Shown here one piece after another: positions 52,873-63,201 of a stretch of DNA of 64,000 nt. The notes under the pieces were generated by a model. That model did not search any database and was not told the origin of the DNA. It saw only the letters and a program-made list of their open reading frames with translations. A program made the position numbers and the translations under genes. The DNA comes from Paenibacillus protaetiae (GTDB lineage Bacteria > Bacillota > Bacilli > Paenibacillales > Paenibacillaceae): assembly GCF_004135365.1 (NCBI RefSeq), contig NZ_CP035492.1:2106501-2170500 (forward strand). The letters run 5' to 3'. Position 1 is the stretch's first letter. Each line of letters starts with the position of its first letter.

Positions 52873-54042
52873 TTGAACTCGATTTTATTTACGGCGAATC
52901 GTCCGGATATCGTGATGGAGCGGGGCGAAGGCATGTATCTATGGGATACGGAGGGCAAACGTTATCTGGATTTTGTCGGCGGGTGGGCCGTCAACAGCCT
53001 GGGGCACTCTCCCGCTGTGCTGCACGAAGCGCTTAGCCGCCAGTCCTCGCTGCTCGTTCATGCGAGTCCTTCATTTTATAATAAACCGATGCTGGAATTC
53101 AGCCGGCTGCTTACCGATATATCCTGCTTCGACAAAGTATTTTTTACCAGCACCGGCTCGGAAGCGAACGAAAGCGCCGTGAAGCTGGCGCGCAAATACG
53201 GCGCGCTGAAGCTGGACGGCGCTTACGAAATTATTACGATGACAGGCAGCTTTCACGGGCGCACGCTGGCGATGATGTCCGCAACGGGAAAGCCGCATTG
53301 GAAACAGCTGTTTGAGCCTAAGGTGCCCGGCTTCCGCCATGTGCCGCTTAACGACATTGATGCGCTGTTTGCAGCCATTCATTCCGGCACCTGCGCAATC
53401 ATGCTTGAACTGGTGCAAGGCGAAGGAGGCGTGCATGAAGCAAACGAAAGCTACCTGTACGCCATCCGCAAAGCATGCGATATGTACGGGTTGCTGCTCA
53501 TTGCCGACGAGGTGCAGACCGGCCTTGGCCGTACCGGCTCCATGTTTGCCTACGAGCGCTATGGGATCGAGCCGGATATTATGACACTGGGCAAAGGCAT
53601 CGGCGGCGGATTCCCATTATCCGCAATGCTGGCCAAACAAGAGCTGGATTTATTCGATGCCGGCGATCAAGGCGGCACCTATACCGGACAGCCGCTTGGC
53701 ATGGCAGCAGGCCTTGCCGTCGTGCAGGAGATCATCACACGCAACCTGCCTGAACATGCCGCCAAACAAGGCGAATACTTGACCGGACAGCTCCGTTCCC
53801 TTGCGGTGAAGCACCAGCTGCACCACATCCGGGGCAAGGGACTGCTCCTAGCATTCGACTTGCCTTCCGGGCTGAGCAGCGACAAGCTGGTTGCGTTATG
53901 CCGGGATAACGGCCTGCTTATTAATGCGCCGCAGCCGTCTTCGATCCGGCTAATGCCGCCGCTTGTCGTAACCGCAGCCGAAATCGACGAGATGATCGGT
54001 ATGCTGGATCATGCTTTAACCGCGTTAAGCGTACACGCCTGA
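52873..54042 (+). CDS. class III aminotransferase, acetylornithine aminotransferase-like
   Basis: 389 aa from a TTG at 52873 (GAGGAGG 11 bases upstream). PLP-enzyme features of subgroup II: FTSTGSEANESAVKLARKYG, SFHGRT, LLIADEVQTGLGRTG (Asp of the PLP pocket) and LGKGIGGGFPLSAML with the Schiff-base Lys. The closest relatives by style are ArgD and ornithine/acetylornithine transaminases. No other arginine genes are nearby, so the substrate is open. Confidence 0.88.
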   Translation: MNSILFTANRPDIVMERGEGMYLWDTEGKRYLDFVGGWAVNSLGHSPAVLHEALSRQSSLLVHASPSFYNKPMLEFSRLLTDISCFDKVFFTSTGSEANESAVKLARKYGALKLDGAYEIITMTGSFHGRTLAMMSATGKPHWKQLFEPKVPGFRHVPLNDIDALFAAIHSGTCAIMLELVQGEGGVHEANESYLYAIRKACDMYGLLLIADEVQTGLGRTGSMFAYERYGIEPDIMTLGKGIGGGFPLSAMLAKQELDLFDAGDQGGTYTGQPLGMAAGLAVVQEIITRNLPEHAAKQGEYLTGQLRSLAVKHQLHHIRGKGLLLAFDLPSGLSSDKLVALCRDNGLLINAPQPSSIRLMPPLVVTAAEIDEMIGMLDHALTALSVHA

Positions 54043-54078
54043 AAATTGGCCGCACTGCCATTTTACCGGAAACAAGCA

Positions 54079-54117
54079 AAAAAGCCGTGCCGGACATTTG
54101 AGTCCAAGCGCGGCTTT
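54079..54117. terminator. bidirectional terminator between the aminotransferase and Rrf2 genes
   Basis: AAAAGCCGTGC and GCGCGGCTTTT arms with A/T-rich sides. Confidence 0.75.
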
Positions 54118-54118
54118 T

Positions 54119-54571
54119 CTACTTTACAGATGCGTCAAAAACTAGCTTATTCATAATATCCGACAATTTAAATTGCTTAAGCAAGTCATAAGTACGCTGC
54201 TCGGTCAGAGCAATAATGGCTTCCAGCTGCTGATCAATCTGATGTGACGCCGATGCGCACTGAGCCGACTGCTCCGTGCCAGGGCATTCCTCGGTGCATT
54301 CCTGCCGGACTGCCATATAAATATCGGCAAGAGTAAGCCGGTCGGGATCAGCTTTCAAAAAATAGCCGCCATCTCTGCCTTCGCGTGCTTCAACGATCCC
54401 TTCTCCTGCAAGCTGCGCGAGTACTCTGCGCAAAAAGGTCGGGTGCGAATTCACCTGTTTGGCAATCGCGCCGCTCGTCATCAAGCAGCCGCAATGCGCA
54501 AGCAAAATAAGCGTATGCACGGCTATCGCAAAGCGAGGCGGGCCTATCGGATTATTGCGGTTCGAACCCAT
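54119..54571 (-). CDS. Rrf2-family transcriptional regulator
   Basis: A 150-aa Rrf2 protein: winged helix RFAIAVHTLILLAH, TSGAIAKQVNSHPTFLRRVLAQLAGEGIVEAREGRDGGYFL. Two Cys residues in QECTEECPG plus one in SAQCAS occupy the zone where IscR/NsrR-type members bind an Fe-S cluster, though spacing differs (YwnA-like). Target unknown. Confidence 0.9.
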   Translation of the reverse strand: MGSNRNNPIGPPRFAIAVHTLILLAHCGCLMTSGAIAKQVNSHPTFLRRVLAQLAGEGIVEAREGRDGGYFLKADPDRLTLADIYMAVRQECTEECPGTEQSAQCASASHQIDQQLEAIIALTEQRTYDLLKQFKLSDIMNKLVFDASVK

Positions 54572-54645
54572 ATGCTAATCCCTCCTGCCTAAAGTTTAGC
54601 CAAAATTGCTTATTGAAGCAAGGAGGGGAAGCTCTTTCCTTTTCA

Positions 54646-56052
<1,407 letters not shown>

Positions 56053-56120
56053 GAAAGGCACGCTCCTTCATCCGAAAAAAGCTGGCTGTGGGCGCTTGGA
56101 GCGGTCCGCAGCCGCGATAG

Positions 56121-57413
56121 TTAATGGAATCGGACCAGATCGGCGATTTGGACCTGCTGCCCGGTTCTGATCGAACGGTTAGCGGCAATGCCGGTCAGAA
56201 TGGATCTGGCGCCGTCGATATGATTCGCCGCCCGGTTAAACGGATCTTCCACAGGCGTGCCGAACAAATCGTTTAACAGCACGGGATCGCCGCCGCCATG
56301 GCCGCCTTCGCCTTCTTCTACTTCTGCTTCATACGGCTCGCCAAACATCGGGAATACTGTAATCGTTTTGGCTTTTAACGCCCCTTCTTCCGCTTTGCTG
56401 CCGCCGGAATTGACATAGGACTGCTCGATAATCGTCATTTCGATGCGGCCTTTTGTGCCGTTAAATGCAATCCGGTAGCCTTCCCATGGCAAATAGGCGT
56501 TTAACGAGTAGGTCAAAATCGCATTGTTTTTGTAGCGGACAAGCACGCCCATCGTATCTTCGATGCTGATGCCGTCGCCGAATACGCTTTGATCGCGGCG
56601 GTAACCGTCAGCCGGTTCCGCATCCAAGTACATCGCCTTCAGATGCGGGTTGCTGTCGAGCGGCAGCGCAAACGGGTCGCCTTCGGCATTCGGGTTGCCG
56701 GTCGCACGGTCGTAGAATGAAGTAATCCCGCGCTGTTCCGCATTCTCGCGGCCGTAAAACAGCAGATCGCCGTAAGCAAACACGGATTCCGGCTGAGACC
56801 CGATCCAGAAGTTGACCAGATCAAAATGATGCGTAGATTTATGGACGAGCAGACCGCCGCTGTTCCGCTTGTCACGATGCCATCGGCGGAAATAGTCGGC
56901 GCCGTGCTGCGTATTAAGCAGCCATTCAAAGTGAACCGAGGTCACTTTGCCGATGACGCCGCTTGCGATCAGCTCTCTTGCTTTCGTATGATGCGGCGCG
57001 TAGCGGTAGTTGAATGTGACGCGGACATTTTTGCCGGTGCGCTCTACAGTGTCGAGAATATCCTGGCATTTTTTCTCGTCGATCGTCATCGGTTTCTCGG
57101 TAATCACGTCGCAGCCAAGCTCCATGGCGCGGATGATATACGTATGATGCGTGCGGTCTACGCTGGTGACGATGACGACATCCGGCTTTTCCGTTTCGAT
57201 CATCGTGTCGAACTGGTCGGATTTATACGTGCGAACAGCAGGATAGTTGTATTTGTCCGTCAACAGCTTGTTGGCGTATTCCATCCGGATTTCGTTCATA
57301 TCGCAAAAGGCAAGAAGCTCGGACGTTTCTTTGAAATCGGTTGCAATTGCGGAATAAAAAAACTCCGCCCTCCCGCCTGTACCTACAAGAACATACTTTT
57401 TCTTAGCGCTCAT
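56121..57413 (-). CDS. Gfo/Idh/MocA-family oxidoreductase
   Basis: 430 aa from the ATG at 57413 (AAAGG 9-10 bases upstream; an in-frame ATG at 57422 overlaps that site). NAD(P)-binding Rossmann start KKYVLVGTGGRAEFFYSAIA, catalytic-pocket TEKPMTIDEKKCQDIL and the dimer-interface half with GGLLVHKSTHHFDLVNFWIG. It acts on a sugar or sugar acid, and pairing with uxaC suggests a uronate or unsaturated glucuronide. Substrate not determinable from sequence. Confidence 0.88.
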   Translation of the reverse strand: MSAKKKYVLVGTGGRAEFFYSAIATDFKETSELLAFCDMNEIRMEYANKLLTDKYNYPAVRTYKSDQFDTMIETEKPDVVIVTSVDRTHHTYIIRAMELGCDVITEKPMTIDEKKCQDILDTVERTGKNVRVTFNYRYAPHHTKARELIASGVIGKVTSVHFEWLLNTQHGADYFRRWHRDKRNSGGLLVHKSTHHFDLVNFWIGSQPESVFAYGDLLFYGRENAEQRGITSFYDRATGNPNAEGDPFALPLDSNPHLKAMYLDAEPADGYRRDQSVFGDGISIEDTMGVLVRYKNNAILTYSLNAYLPWEGYRIAFNGTKGRIEMTIIEQSYVNSGGSKAEEGALKAKTITVFPMFGEPYEAEVEEGEGGHGGGDPVLLNDLFGTPVEDPFNRAANHIDGARSILTGIAANRSIRTGQQVQIADLVRFH

Positions 57414-57560
57414 CGTATCCATCCTTTATCGTTTGCTAGATTGATCTTGGCTTCATCTTAACGCATTTTAATGCTATAATTCTCGTCAAATCATGCTTTT
57501 CTCGCCTGAAATGCCGCATATCTTGCGCAAATAAAGCAACTTGCAAAAGGGAGAAACGAT

Positions 57561-58408
57561 ATGGATAATCCACCTTGCTGTACCGGTTCGGCGATATTGA
57601 CAAGCTGTACGTCGAATATGTAAAAAGAGCTTCTCCGTATACGATGGAAGCCGATCATTACCATCCGTATTATGAGATGTATTACATGCTGTCGGGGCAG
57701 CGCATTTATTTTGTAGGCGACCGTTCATATCCGGTGGAGCAAGGAGATCTGGTGTTTATAGCGCCTGATGAGCTGCACCAGACGATGCATGCCGGCGAAC
57801 CGGAGCACGATCGGCTTATTATGCATTTCGGGCCGTGGTATTTAAGCCGGTTTGCTCCAGCCGAGCAGGAGCTCCTGCTCAGTCCGTTTCGGCAGGCCAG
57901 CAAAGTGATCCGGCTGCCGCGGCAGGAACATTGGCAGATCGACCAGCTGCTGCGCCGGCTGCTTGCGGAAATCCGCGACAAACCGCCGGGCTACGAGCTT
58001 ACGCCCGGACTGGCCGTTACCGAACTGCTTCTTGGGGTAGCGCGTTATTTGCAGCAGCACGAGCCGGTACCGATCTACCATGACACGCCGCTCCATGCCA
58101 AAATATCGGAAATCGTCCGGCATATTAACGCCCATTTTGCCGAGCCGATTACGCTGGCCGCCTTGTCGGAGCAGTTCTACATCAGCCCGTATTACTTAAG
58201 CCGCAAATTCAAAGAAATAACCGGCTTCCCGTTTACGGACTATATCCTATTGACGCGAGTCAAGGAGGCGCAGCGGCTGCTGCGGGAAACGGACCGTAAC
58301 ATTTCGGACATCGCTGCCGAAGTCGGCTTCGACAACTTTTCCCATTTCGGCAAAACCTTTAAGCGGATCGCCAAGCTGTCGCCGCGCGACTACCGCAAAC
58401 GGACGTAA
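57561..58408 (+). CDS. AraC-family regulator divergent from the uxaC operon (5' end uncertain)
   Basis: The long frame opens only at a TTG at 57575 and encodes 277 aa: cupin part YHPYYEMYYMLSGQRIYFVG, VFIAPDELHQTMH, and AraC HTH YISPYYLSRKFKEITGFPF, ISDIAAEVGFDNFSHFGKTF. The only good start signal, AAGGGAG with 7 bases to the ATG at 57561, reads a different frame that stops after 20 codons. One extra base between 57561 and 57577 would join them (MDNPP then LLYRFGDIDKLYVEYV). The regulator probably controls the oxidoreductase-uxaC operon. Confidence 0.85.
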
Positions 58409-58413
58409 AGGAA

Positions 58414-58455
58414 AGAGGCCGCACCTGCATGAAGACATGCGGGCGCGGCCTCTCG
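58414..58455 (+). terminator. terminator-like hairpin after the AraC gene
   Basis: AGAGGCCGC and GCGGCCTCT arms around a 24-nt partly paired loop. The T run is weak. The stretch to 58592 holds no supported gene. Confidence 0.55.
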
Positions 58456-58592
58456 TGGTGTTGTAAGCTGCTGGATGCACGCCGGCGCGGCCGCCTTAGC
58501 CGATTGAGCTGCCGTTGCGATGCGCGCCTCTGCCAGATGTGCTTGTGCTGACGCACGCAGACGGGGCCTCAATTCACTGCGGCTTGCAGCCG

Positions 58593-59198
58593 CTAGTTGT
58601 AGGTTTTGTCGAGCAGCGCCAGCAGGCGTTCCTTTACATCCGGCCATTCCTGATCCAGGATGCTGTAGATTACAACATCATGCACCGAGCCGTCCGGCTT
58701 GTTCCGCGCCCTGCGCAGGACGCCTTCCCGAACACCGCCAATCCGCTCAACCGCACGCATCGAACGTTCGTTGAAATGGCTGACCGAAAACTGTACGCGC
58801 TGTACACGAAGCTGTTCGAAGCAGTACTGCAGCAGCAGCCATTTGCATTCGGTATTCACAGAAGTACGCCATACCTTCGGAGACAGCCAGGAGTAACCGA
58901 TCTCCGCATGGTTATGATATAAATCGATAGCGGCAATGCGGGTTGTGCCCACAACTTGTCCGGTAGATTTGCTTACAACGGCAAACGGCAGCTGCGTACC
59001 GGCCGCCTGGCTTGCCAGCGCCTCGTCAACAAGCTTCGCCGCCTGCTCCTCGGACGTTATTTTGCGCCATGTATACTGCCATATCGCCTCATTGCGAAGC
59101 ACTTCCATCAAAGCCGGCTTATGTTCCGTCTCAAGCGGCACCAGGTCGATGGTCCTGCCGGATAATACTTGCTGTGCTGTTTCAATTGCGCCCATCAT
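58593..59198 (-). CDS. GNAT-family acetyltransferase (RimJ/RimL-like)
   Basis: 201 aa from the double ATG at 59198 (AAGGCGG 9 bases upstream). The N-terminal SGRTIDLVPLETEHKPALME and the acetyl-CoA region EIGYSWLSPKVWRTSVNTEC, ERSMRAVERIGGVREGVLRR match the RimJ/L-type group that acetylates protein N-termini or small amines. Substrate unknown. Confidence 0.88.
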   Translation of the reverse strand: MMGAIETAQQVLSGRTIDLVPLETEHKPALMEVLRNEAIWQYTWRKITSEEQAAKLVDEALASQAAGTQLPFAVVSKSTGQVVGTTRIAAIDLYHNHAEIGYSWLSPKVWRTSVNTECKWLLLQYCFEQLRVQRVQFSVSHFNERSMRAVERIGGVREGVLRRARNKPDGSVHDVVIYSILDQEWPDVKERLLALLDKTYN

Positions 59199-59303
59199 CC
59201 TATCACGCCGCCTTTTTATTAATAATGAATTCTCCTCTATCATAGCTGATTTCGGCGGCAGGAATCATAGATTTTGTGTAAACGAATTTGGATTATCCTC
59301 AGG

Positions 59304-60409
59304 TCAGATCCGGACAGACAGATAAAGCGGCTCCAGCGGCAGTTCCCGTATCCCCTCCGCAACCAGCTGGGCGATCCGGATCGCCCCAAGTTCCTGGAAA
59401 TGCGTATCGTCCTGAGCTCCTTCCGGAAAATGGACAAATTCGCCCGGATACGCCCACATGAACAGCGACTTGGATGTCTCATCCCCAGCTGTTCGTACAG
59501 TTCTGCACTTTTGCCTGCCAGATCAATGAGCGGCACGTCCTTCTCCAGCGCCAGCTCCTTCATCGCAATACTATAATCGCCATGCGTATCCATCACATGG
59601 CCTTGGTCGTTAAACTTGCGCCGCTGCACAGGCGTAAGGAGGACGGGGATTGCTCCTCTCGCCCGCGCTTCTTCGATATATCTATTTAGATGCTCCTTAT
59701 ATGTCGTAAATGGAAGCGTAGCGCGTTCTTCGTCCTTCTTTTCGTCGTTATGCCCAAACTGGATAAACAAATAGTCGCCGGGTTTCATCCGCTCCAGAAT
59801 CGGCTGCAGCCGGCCTTCGCCGATAAAGCTTTTGGAGCTGCGGCCGGATTTTGCCTCATTGGCGACAGCAACGTCGGCATTCAAGTAGAGCGGCAGCATT
59901 TGACCCCAGCCGGCATAAGGGAATACGTCCTGATCGCAGACGGTCGAATCGCCGGCCAAAAATAAGGTGGAAGCTTGCGGCGCTTCCTTTATTTCAATCG
60001 CATTTACACGGGGAGCCTTGCCGGAAAATGTTAACCGCAGCTTGCCGTCATTTACATGAACCGCAAAGCTGCGGACGATGTATTGTCCTGCCGGCGCTTC
60101 CGCTTCATAAACCGCCAACCGGCCCGGGCCGGTTCGAATCGTGGTGGAAGCCGGCGCGATCGCATCTCCCATCGTTACCGCCGCCGTATAGTTGCCATTA
60201 GGAACGTTAACGATAAACGATGCATGAACCGGAATGCAAAACGATCGGCGCAGCTTGTCCGCATGCTGGCGCTCACGGGCATTAACCGTCCCGCTGCCGT
60301 CAAAGCCGTATCCTGTCTGTTCCGTATAATAGGTATCCGGCTGTACCTTTACAAAGCCCTGTTCGGGTTCCCCTAATCCAAAATCAAATTTCAAAGGGCT
60401 GTTCATCAC
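59304..60409 (-). pseudogene. rhamnogalacturonan acetylesterase-like SGNH hydrolase, disrupted by one frameshift
   Basis: Starts at GTG 60409 or the adjacent ATG 60406 behind AAGGAGG. An N-terminal beta-sandwich part (FDFGLGEPEQGFVKV, YGFDGSG) precedes the SGNH domain: block I LFLAGDSTVCDQD with Ser nucleophile, Gly in NEAKSGRSSKSFI, Asn in FIQFGHNDEK. At the four-C run on plus (59483-59486) the frame breaks. The lost part in the next frame reads DETSKSLFMWAYPGEF and DDTHFQELGAIRIAQLV, and that restores the catalytic Asp-x-x-His block V before a TGA at 59304. The corrected length is about 368 aa. It would deacetylate pectin side-chain sugars. Confidence 0.88.
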
Positions 60410-60530
60410 AGCTTGCCGCCTCCTTCTGGACATCTGTTCGCGTTATATCCAAATGCTTATTCTCATTGTGAGACGCAATCAGCCGCCTGCCTATTCAAAA
60501 ATACGGGGATGTTGTTTAAAAAACAGACAA

Positions 60531-60570
60531 AAAAAGCTCCGCCGTTTGTTTTAAACGGCGGAGCTTTTAT
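60531..60570 (-). terminator. terminator after the azoreductase gene
   Basis: AAAGCTCCGCCGTTT and its complement form a 15-bp stem with a 4-nt loop, and T runs on the minus strand. Confidence 0.85.
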
Positions 60571-60586
60571 CAGTAGAAGAAATGGA

Positions 60587-61213
60587 TTAGAACTTGGAAG
60601 CAACTTCAGCAGCGCGTTTCAGGCCGTCTGCAATAATTTGTTGCGAACGGGATTGATCCGCGTTGTGTCCTTCAATAACAACTTCTTCGGTTTGGGTAAT
60701 GCCCCAGAAGCCGATTGTTGCTTGAACCAGTTTGAGGGCGTGTTCGATCGAATCCATAGGAGGAACCGAATATACGCCGCCGCGTGCAGTAAGCAATGCG
60801 ACTTTTTTGTTGCCGGCAAGACCAACTGGGCCTTCAGCCGTGTATTTGAACGTTTTGCCTGCTTGGGACAGATAAGACAAGTAAGTGATCAGCGGAGCAG
60901 GAACAGTGAAGTTCCAGAGCGGGAACGCCAGAACAACTTTTTCTGCTGCCAGGAATTGATCCAGGTACCCGTTCGCAAGATCAGCTGCTTGTTTCTCTTC
61001 CGCTGTCAGATCCCAGCCTTGGCTTTGTTTGTACAAAGCTGTAATCGTTGTGTTGCCGTAGTAAGGAAGGTTCAGTGCGAACAAATCCAATTCCGTTACT
61101 TCGTCTTGAGGATGAGCTTCTTTGTACGTTTTCAGGAACTCTTCGTACAATTTTACGCTGACCGCTTGATCAGCAGGACGGTCGTTTGCTTTAACGAATA
61201 ATACTTTTGCCAC
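60587..61213 (-). CDS. azoR: FMN-dependent NADH:quinone/azo reductase
   Basis: 208 aa from a GTG at 61213 with GGAGGG 7 bases upstream. Flavodoxin-like AzoR/AcpD family: N-terminal KVLFVKANDRPADQAVSVKL, FPLWNFTVPAPLITYL (FMN loop) and LLTARGGVYS (second phosphate/flavin loop). It reduces quinones and azo dyes with NADH and protects against thiol-reactive stress. The long leader with inverted repeats suggests induction by a redox regulator. Confidence 0.93.
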   Translation of the reverse strand: MAKVLFVKANDRPADQAVSVKLYEEFLKTYKEAHPQDEVTELDLFALNLPYYGNTTITALYKQSQGWDLTAEEKQAADLANGYLDQFLAAEKVVLAFPLWNFTVPAPLITYLSYLSQAGKTFKYTAEGPVGLAGNKKVALLTARGGVYSVPPMDSIEHALKLVQATIGFWGITQTEEVVIEGHNADQSRSQQIIADGLKRAAEVASKF

Positions 61214-61325
61214 AATTATTCCCTCCGCTAACTATATGATGGTTTGAGCTGAATTTAACTGAGTAACATAATTCACAGTTAATCCCAAAAAAAGTTACAG
61301 TGTTAACTGCAATTGCTCTTGTCAC

Positions 61326-61355
61326 ATTATAGACTGGCATTCGCCTAAAATGCAA
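61326..61355 (-). promoter_or_regulatory. promoter of azoR, with possible operator repeats in the leader
   Basis: On the minus strand TTGCAT (61350-61355), 18 nt, TATAAT (61326-61331). The 100-nt leader holds GTTAACACTGTAAC and a related TTAACTGTGAATTATGTTAC, which could bind a repressor. Confidence 0.65.
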
Positions 61356-61622
61356 GTCTATTTTTTCAAATGACAACATACGTTTTGGCGGCTGGACGAT
61401 GAAACAGGGCGGGATACCGGTTATCATTGTTGCTCATACCAATGCGCACAATTATCCTCGAGCTTATTGTGCGACCTTGCCGGGGACATTAAACAGCAGG
61501 AGTGTCGTTAAATGTTGTTAGATAAGCTGCTATTGCCCGGGCAATGAAAATGATGAGAAAAACACGAAAACGATTGGCCATGCGATGAAGCGCCGGCCTA
61601 GTTCATAACAACGTTCAGATGT

Positions 61623-61628
61623 TATAAT
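61623..61628 (+). promoter_or_regulatory. extended -10 promoter of the lipL-like gene
   Basis: TGTTATAAT is an extended -10 with a weak -35 (AGTTCA) 17 nt upstream, and lies 53 bases before the start codon. The stretch 61356-61620 between this promoter and that of azoR holds no gene I can support. Confidence 0.6.
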
Positions 61629-61680
61629 GGGAAAGATAACCGTATGTTAACACGGCCACAAGGAAAGGATATATCCGAAT

Positions 61681-62510
61681 ATGAACAGGAATGAATCGGC
61701 GGCAGCTGTTTATTTTCCCGAAATGCTGCTCCTTGACCGGACCGAATCGCCTTACCAGGGAGATCCGCTTGAGCCGTTTGCGCTTGACGAGCTGTTATGC
61801 CGTGAAACCGGCCAAGGCGGCCCGGCTATATGCCATTTATGGCGACATCCCGCTGCATTTATTATGGGGCTTCGCGACAGCAGGCTTCCTTTTGCGGCAG
61901 AAAGCGCGCAGCGGCTTGAAGCTGCAGGCTGGCATACAGCTGTTCGCAATTCGGGGGAGCGGCGGTGCCGCTGGACCCGGGAGTCGTCAATATTTCACTT
62001 ATTATGCCCAAACAGGATAAAACCGATTACCGCAACGATTTTGAGCGGATGTACCAGTTAATCAACGAATCGCTGGCACAGACGAAGAAAACCGTTCTGA
62101 AAGGTGAAGTAACCGGATCTTATTGTCCCGGTGATTATGATTTAAGCATAAGCGGATATAAGTTTTGCGGCATCGCGCAAAGAAGGCAAACCAATGCTTT
62201 CATCATTCAAGCATTTATTATTGCAGAAGGCTCCGGCAGCCAGCGCGCCAAGCTTGTCCGTTCTTTCTATGATGAAGCGGCCGTTGGAGCCGAAAGCGGC
62301 GCTTACCCGCTTGTGGAGACGGACAGCATGGCCAGTCTGGAGGAGCTTGCAGGAATAGGCTGGCCTGATTTGGTCCAAGCCGTTCGGGAAACAGTACGCG
62401 CAGGGCAGACGCCGGAAGGGATGGCGCAGGCGGCAAGCCGGCTTGTTATGCCCGATGAACAAGCTGTACGGCAAATGATTGCGGAGTTGCGTAAAAGATA
62501 TACATTTTGA
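61681..62510 (+). pseudogene. lipL: octanoyl-[GcvH]:protein N-octanoyltransferase (LipL-like), disrupted by one frameshift
   Basis: Frame one from the ATG at 61681 encodes FALDELLCRETGQGGPAICH, LWRHPAAFIMGLRDSRLP and WHTAVRNSG. It then breaks at a run of five G (61953-61957). The next frame continues AAVPLDPGVVNISLIMPKQD, GSYCPGDYDLSISGYKFCGI and AQRRQTNAFIIQAFIIAEGSG to a TGA at 62510. One extra G gives a 276-aa protein close to B. subtilis LipL (YwfL). LipL moves octanoyl from GcvH to E2 enzymes by a Cys thioester, and the Cys in SYCPGD is the likely nucleophile. LplA-like ligase is the alternative. Confidence 0.85.
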
Positions 62511-62533
62511 CTATAATAGAGCTGGAGAACCAG

Positions 62534-62562
62534 TTGACACCGTTAACTGTATCCATTAATAT
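62534..62562 (+). promoter_or_regulatory. sigma-A promoter of the IDEAL-domain gene
   Basis: TTGACA (62534-62539), 17 nt, TAATAT (62557-62562). Confidence 0.75.
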
Positions 62563-62681
62563 TACAGTACATAACGAATGACCCCATTCGTTCTTCTTTT
62601 CAATCAAATGTATAGATTTTTGTTACAGTTCAACTGCACTGTGGAATAATCGATACGAATACAGTAAGGCGGTGGATGAAT

Positions 62682-63059
62682 ATGAACAGCTACGAAATCG
62701 GCGATTGGGTACATGGAAGATCGGCAGAAGGAGAATGGATATCCGGTTTTTTGGAAGCATCGGATGCCGGGCAGCATATCGCTAAAGTGCGGGTCGTGCA
62801 ATCGGATAATGAACGAGCGGTCGGCAAGCTGGCTGCTGTACGCTACAACTGGATTAAAGCGTTGCCTGTGTATGAGGATTTAAACGCAGTTCAGCTGCAC
62901 AGCCTGATTGACATCGCTTTGGCTGCCAAAGACGAAGCTTGGTTTTATGAGCTGGCGGGCCGTTTAGAAAACACGTCCGGCCAGTCCGGCGAACGCCGCA
63001 GCACAGAACCTGCCCCTTTTATCCTTAACCGGCTTGGCACTTATCGCAGCCAGATGTAA
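62682..63059 (+). CDS. IDEAL-domain protein
   Basis: 125 aa from the ATG at 62682 (GGCGGTGG upstream; an ATG two codons earlier is too close). N-terminal SH3-like beta part (YEIGDWVHGRSAEGEWISGF, AKVRVVQSDNE) and a C-terminal IDEAL motif LIDIALAAKDEAWFYELAGRL at about residues 76-96, written here in two halves: LIDIALAAKD and EAWFYELAGRL. The IDEAL motif is a short helix seen in Bacilli proteins such as YpiB and YozD. Function unknown. Confidence 0.82.
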   Translation: MNSYEIGDWVHGRSAEGEWISGFLEASDAGQHIAKVRVVQSDNERAVGKLAAVRYNWIKALPVYEDLNAVQLHSLIDIALAAKDEAWFYELAGRLENTSGQSGERRSTEPAPFILNRLGTYRSQM

Positions 63060-63166
63060 GCCTCACAACTCCGATTTTATATTTCTATAATGTTGTACTA
63101 AGCTTCCATTAAGGTTTGGCCCCTATAATCAGATTCAACCCCAATGTTATATATAGCAATGCCTTG

Positions 63167-63195
63167 GACCCGCAGAGATGCGGGTCACTTTTTTT
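63167..63195 (+). terminator. terminator after the IDEAL-domain gene
   Basis: GACCCGC, 6-nt loop, GCGGGTC, then a run of seven T. Confidence 0.85.
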
Positions 63196-63201
63196 ATGGC
63201 A

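Noticed and set aside
61399-61518. 39-aa ORF between azoR and the lipL-like gene
   Set aside because: No ribosome site and no recognisable features. It lies in an otherwise promoter-bearing gap.
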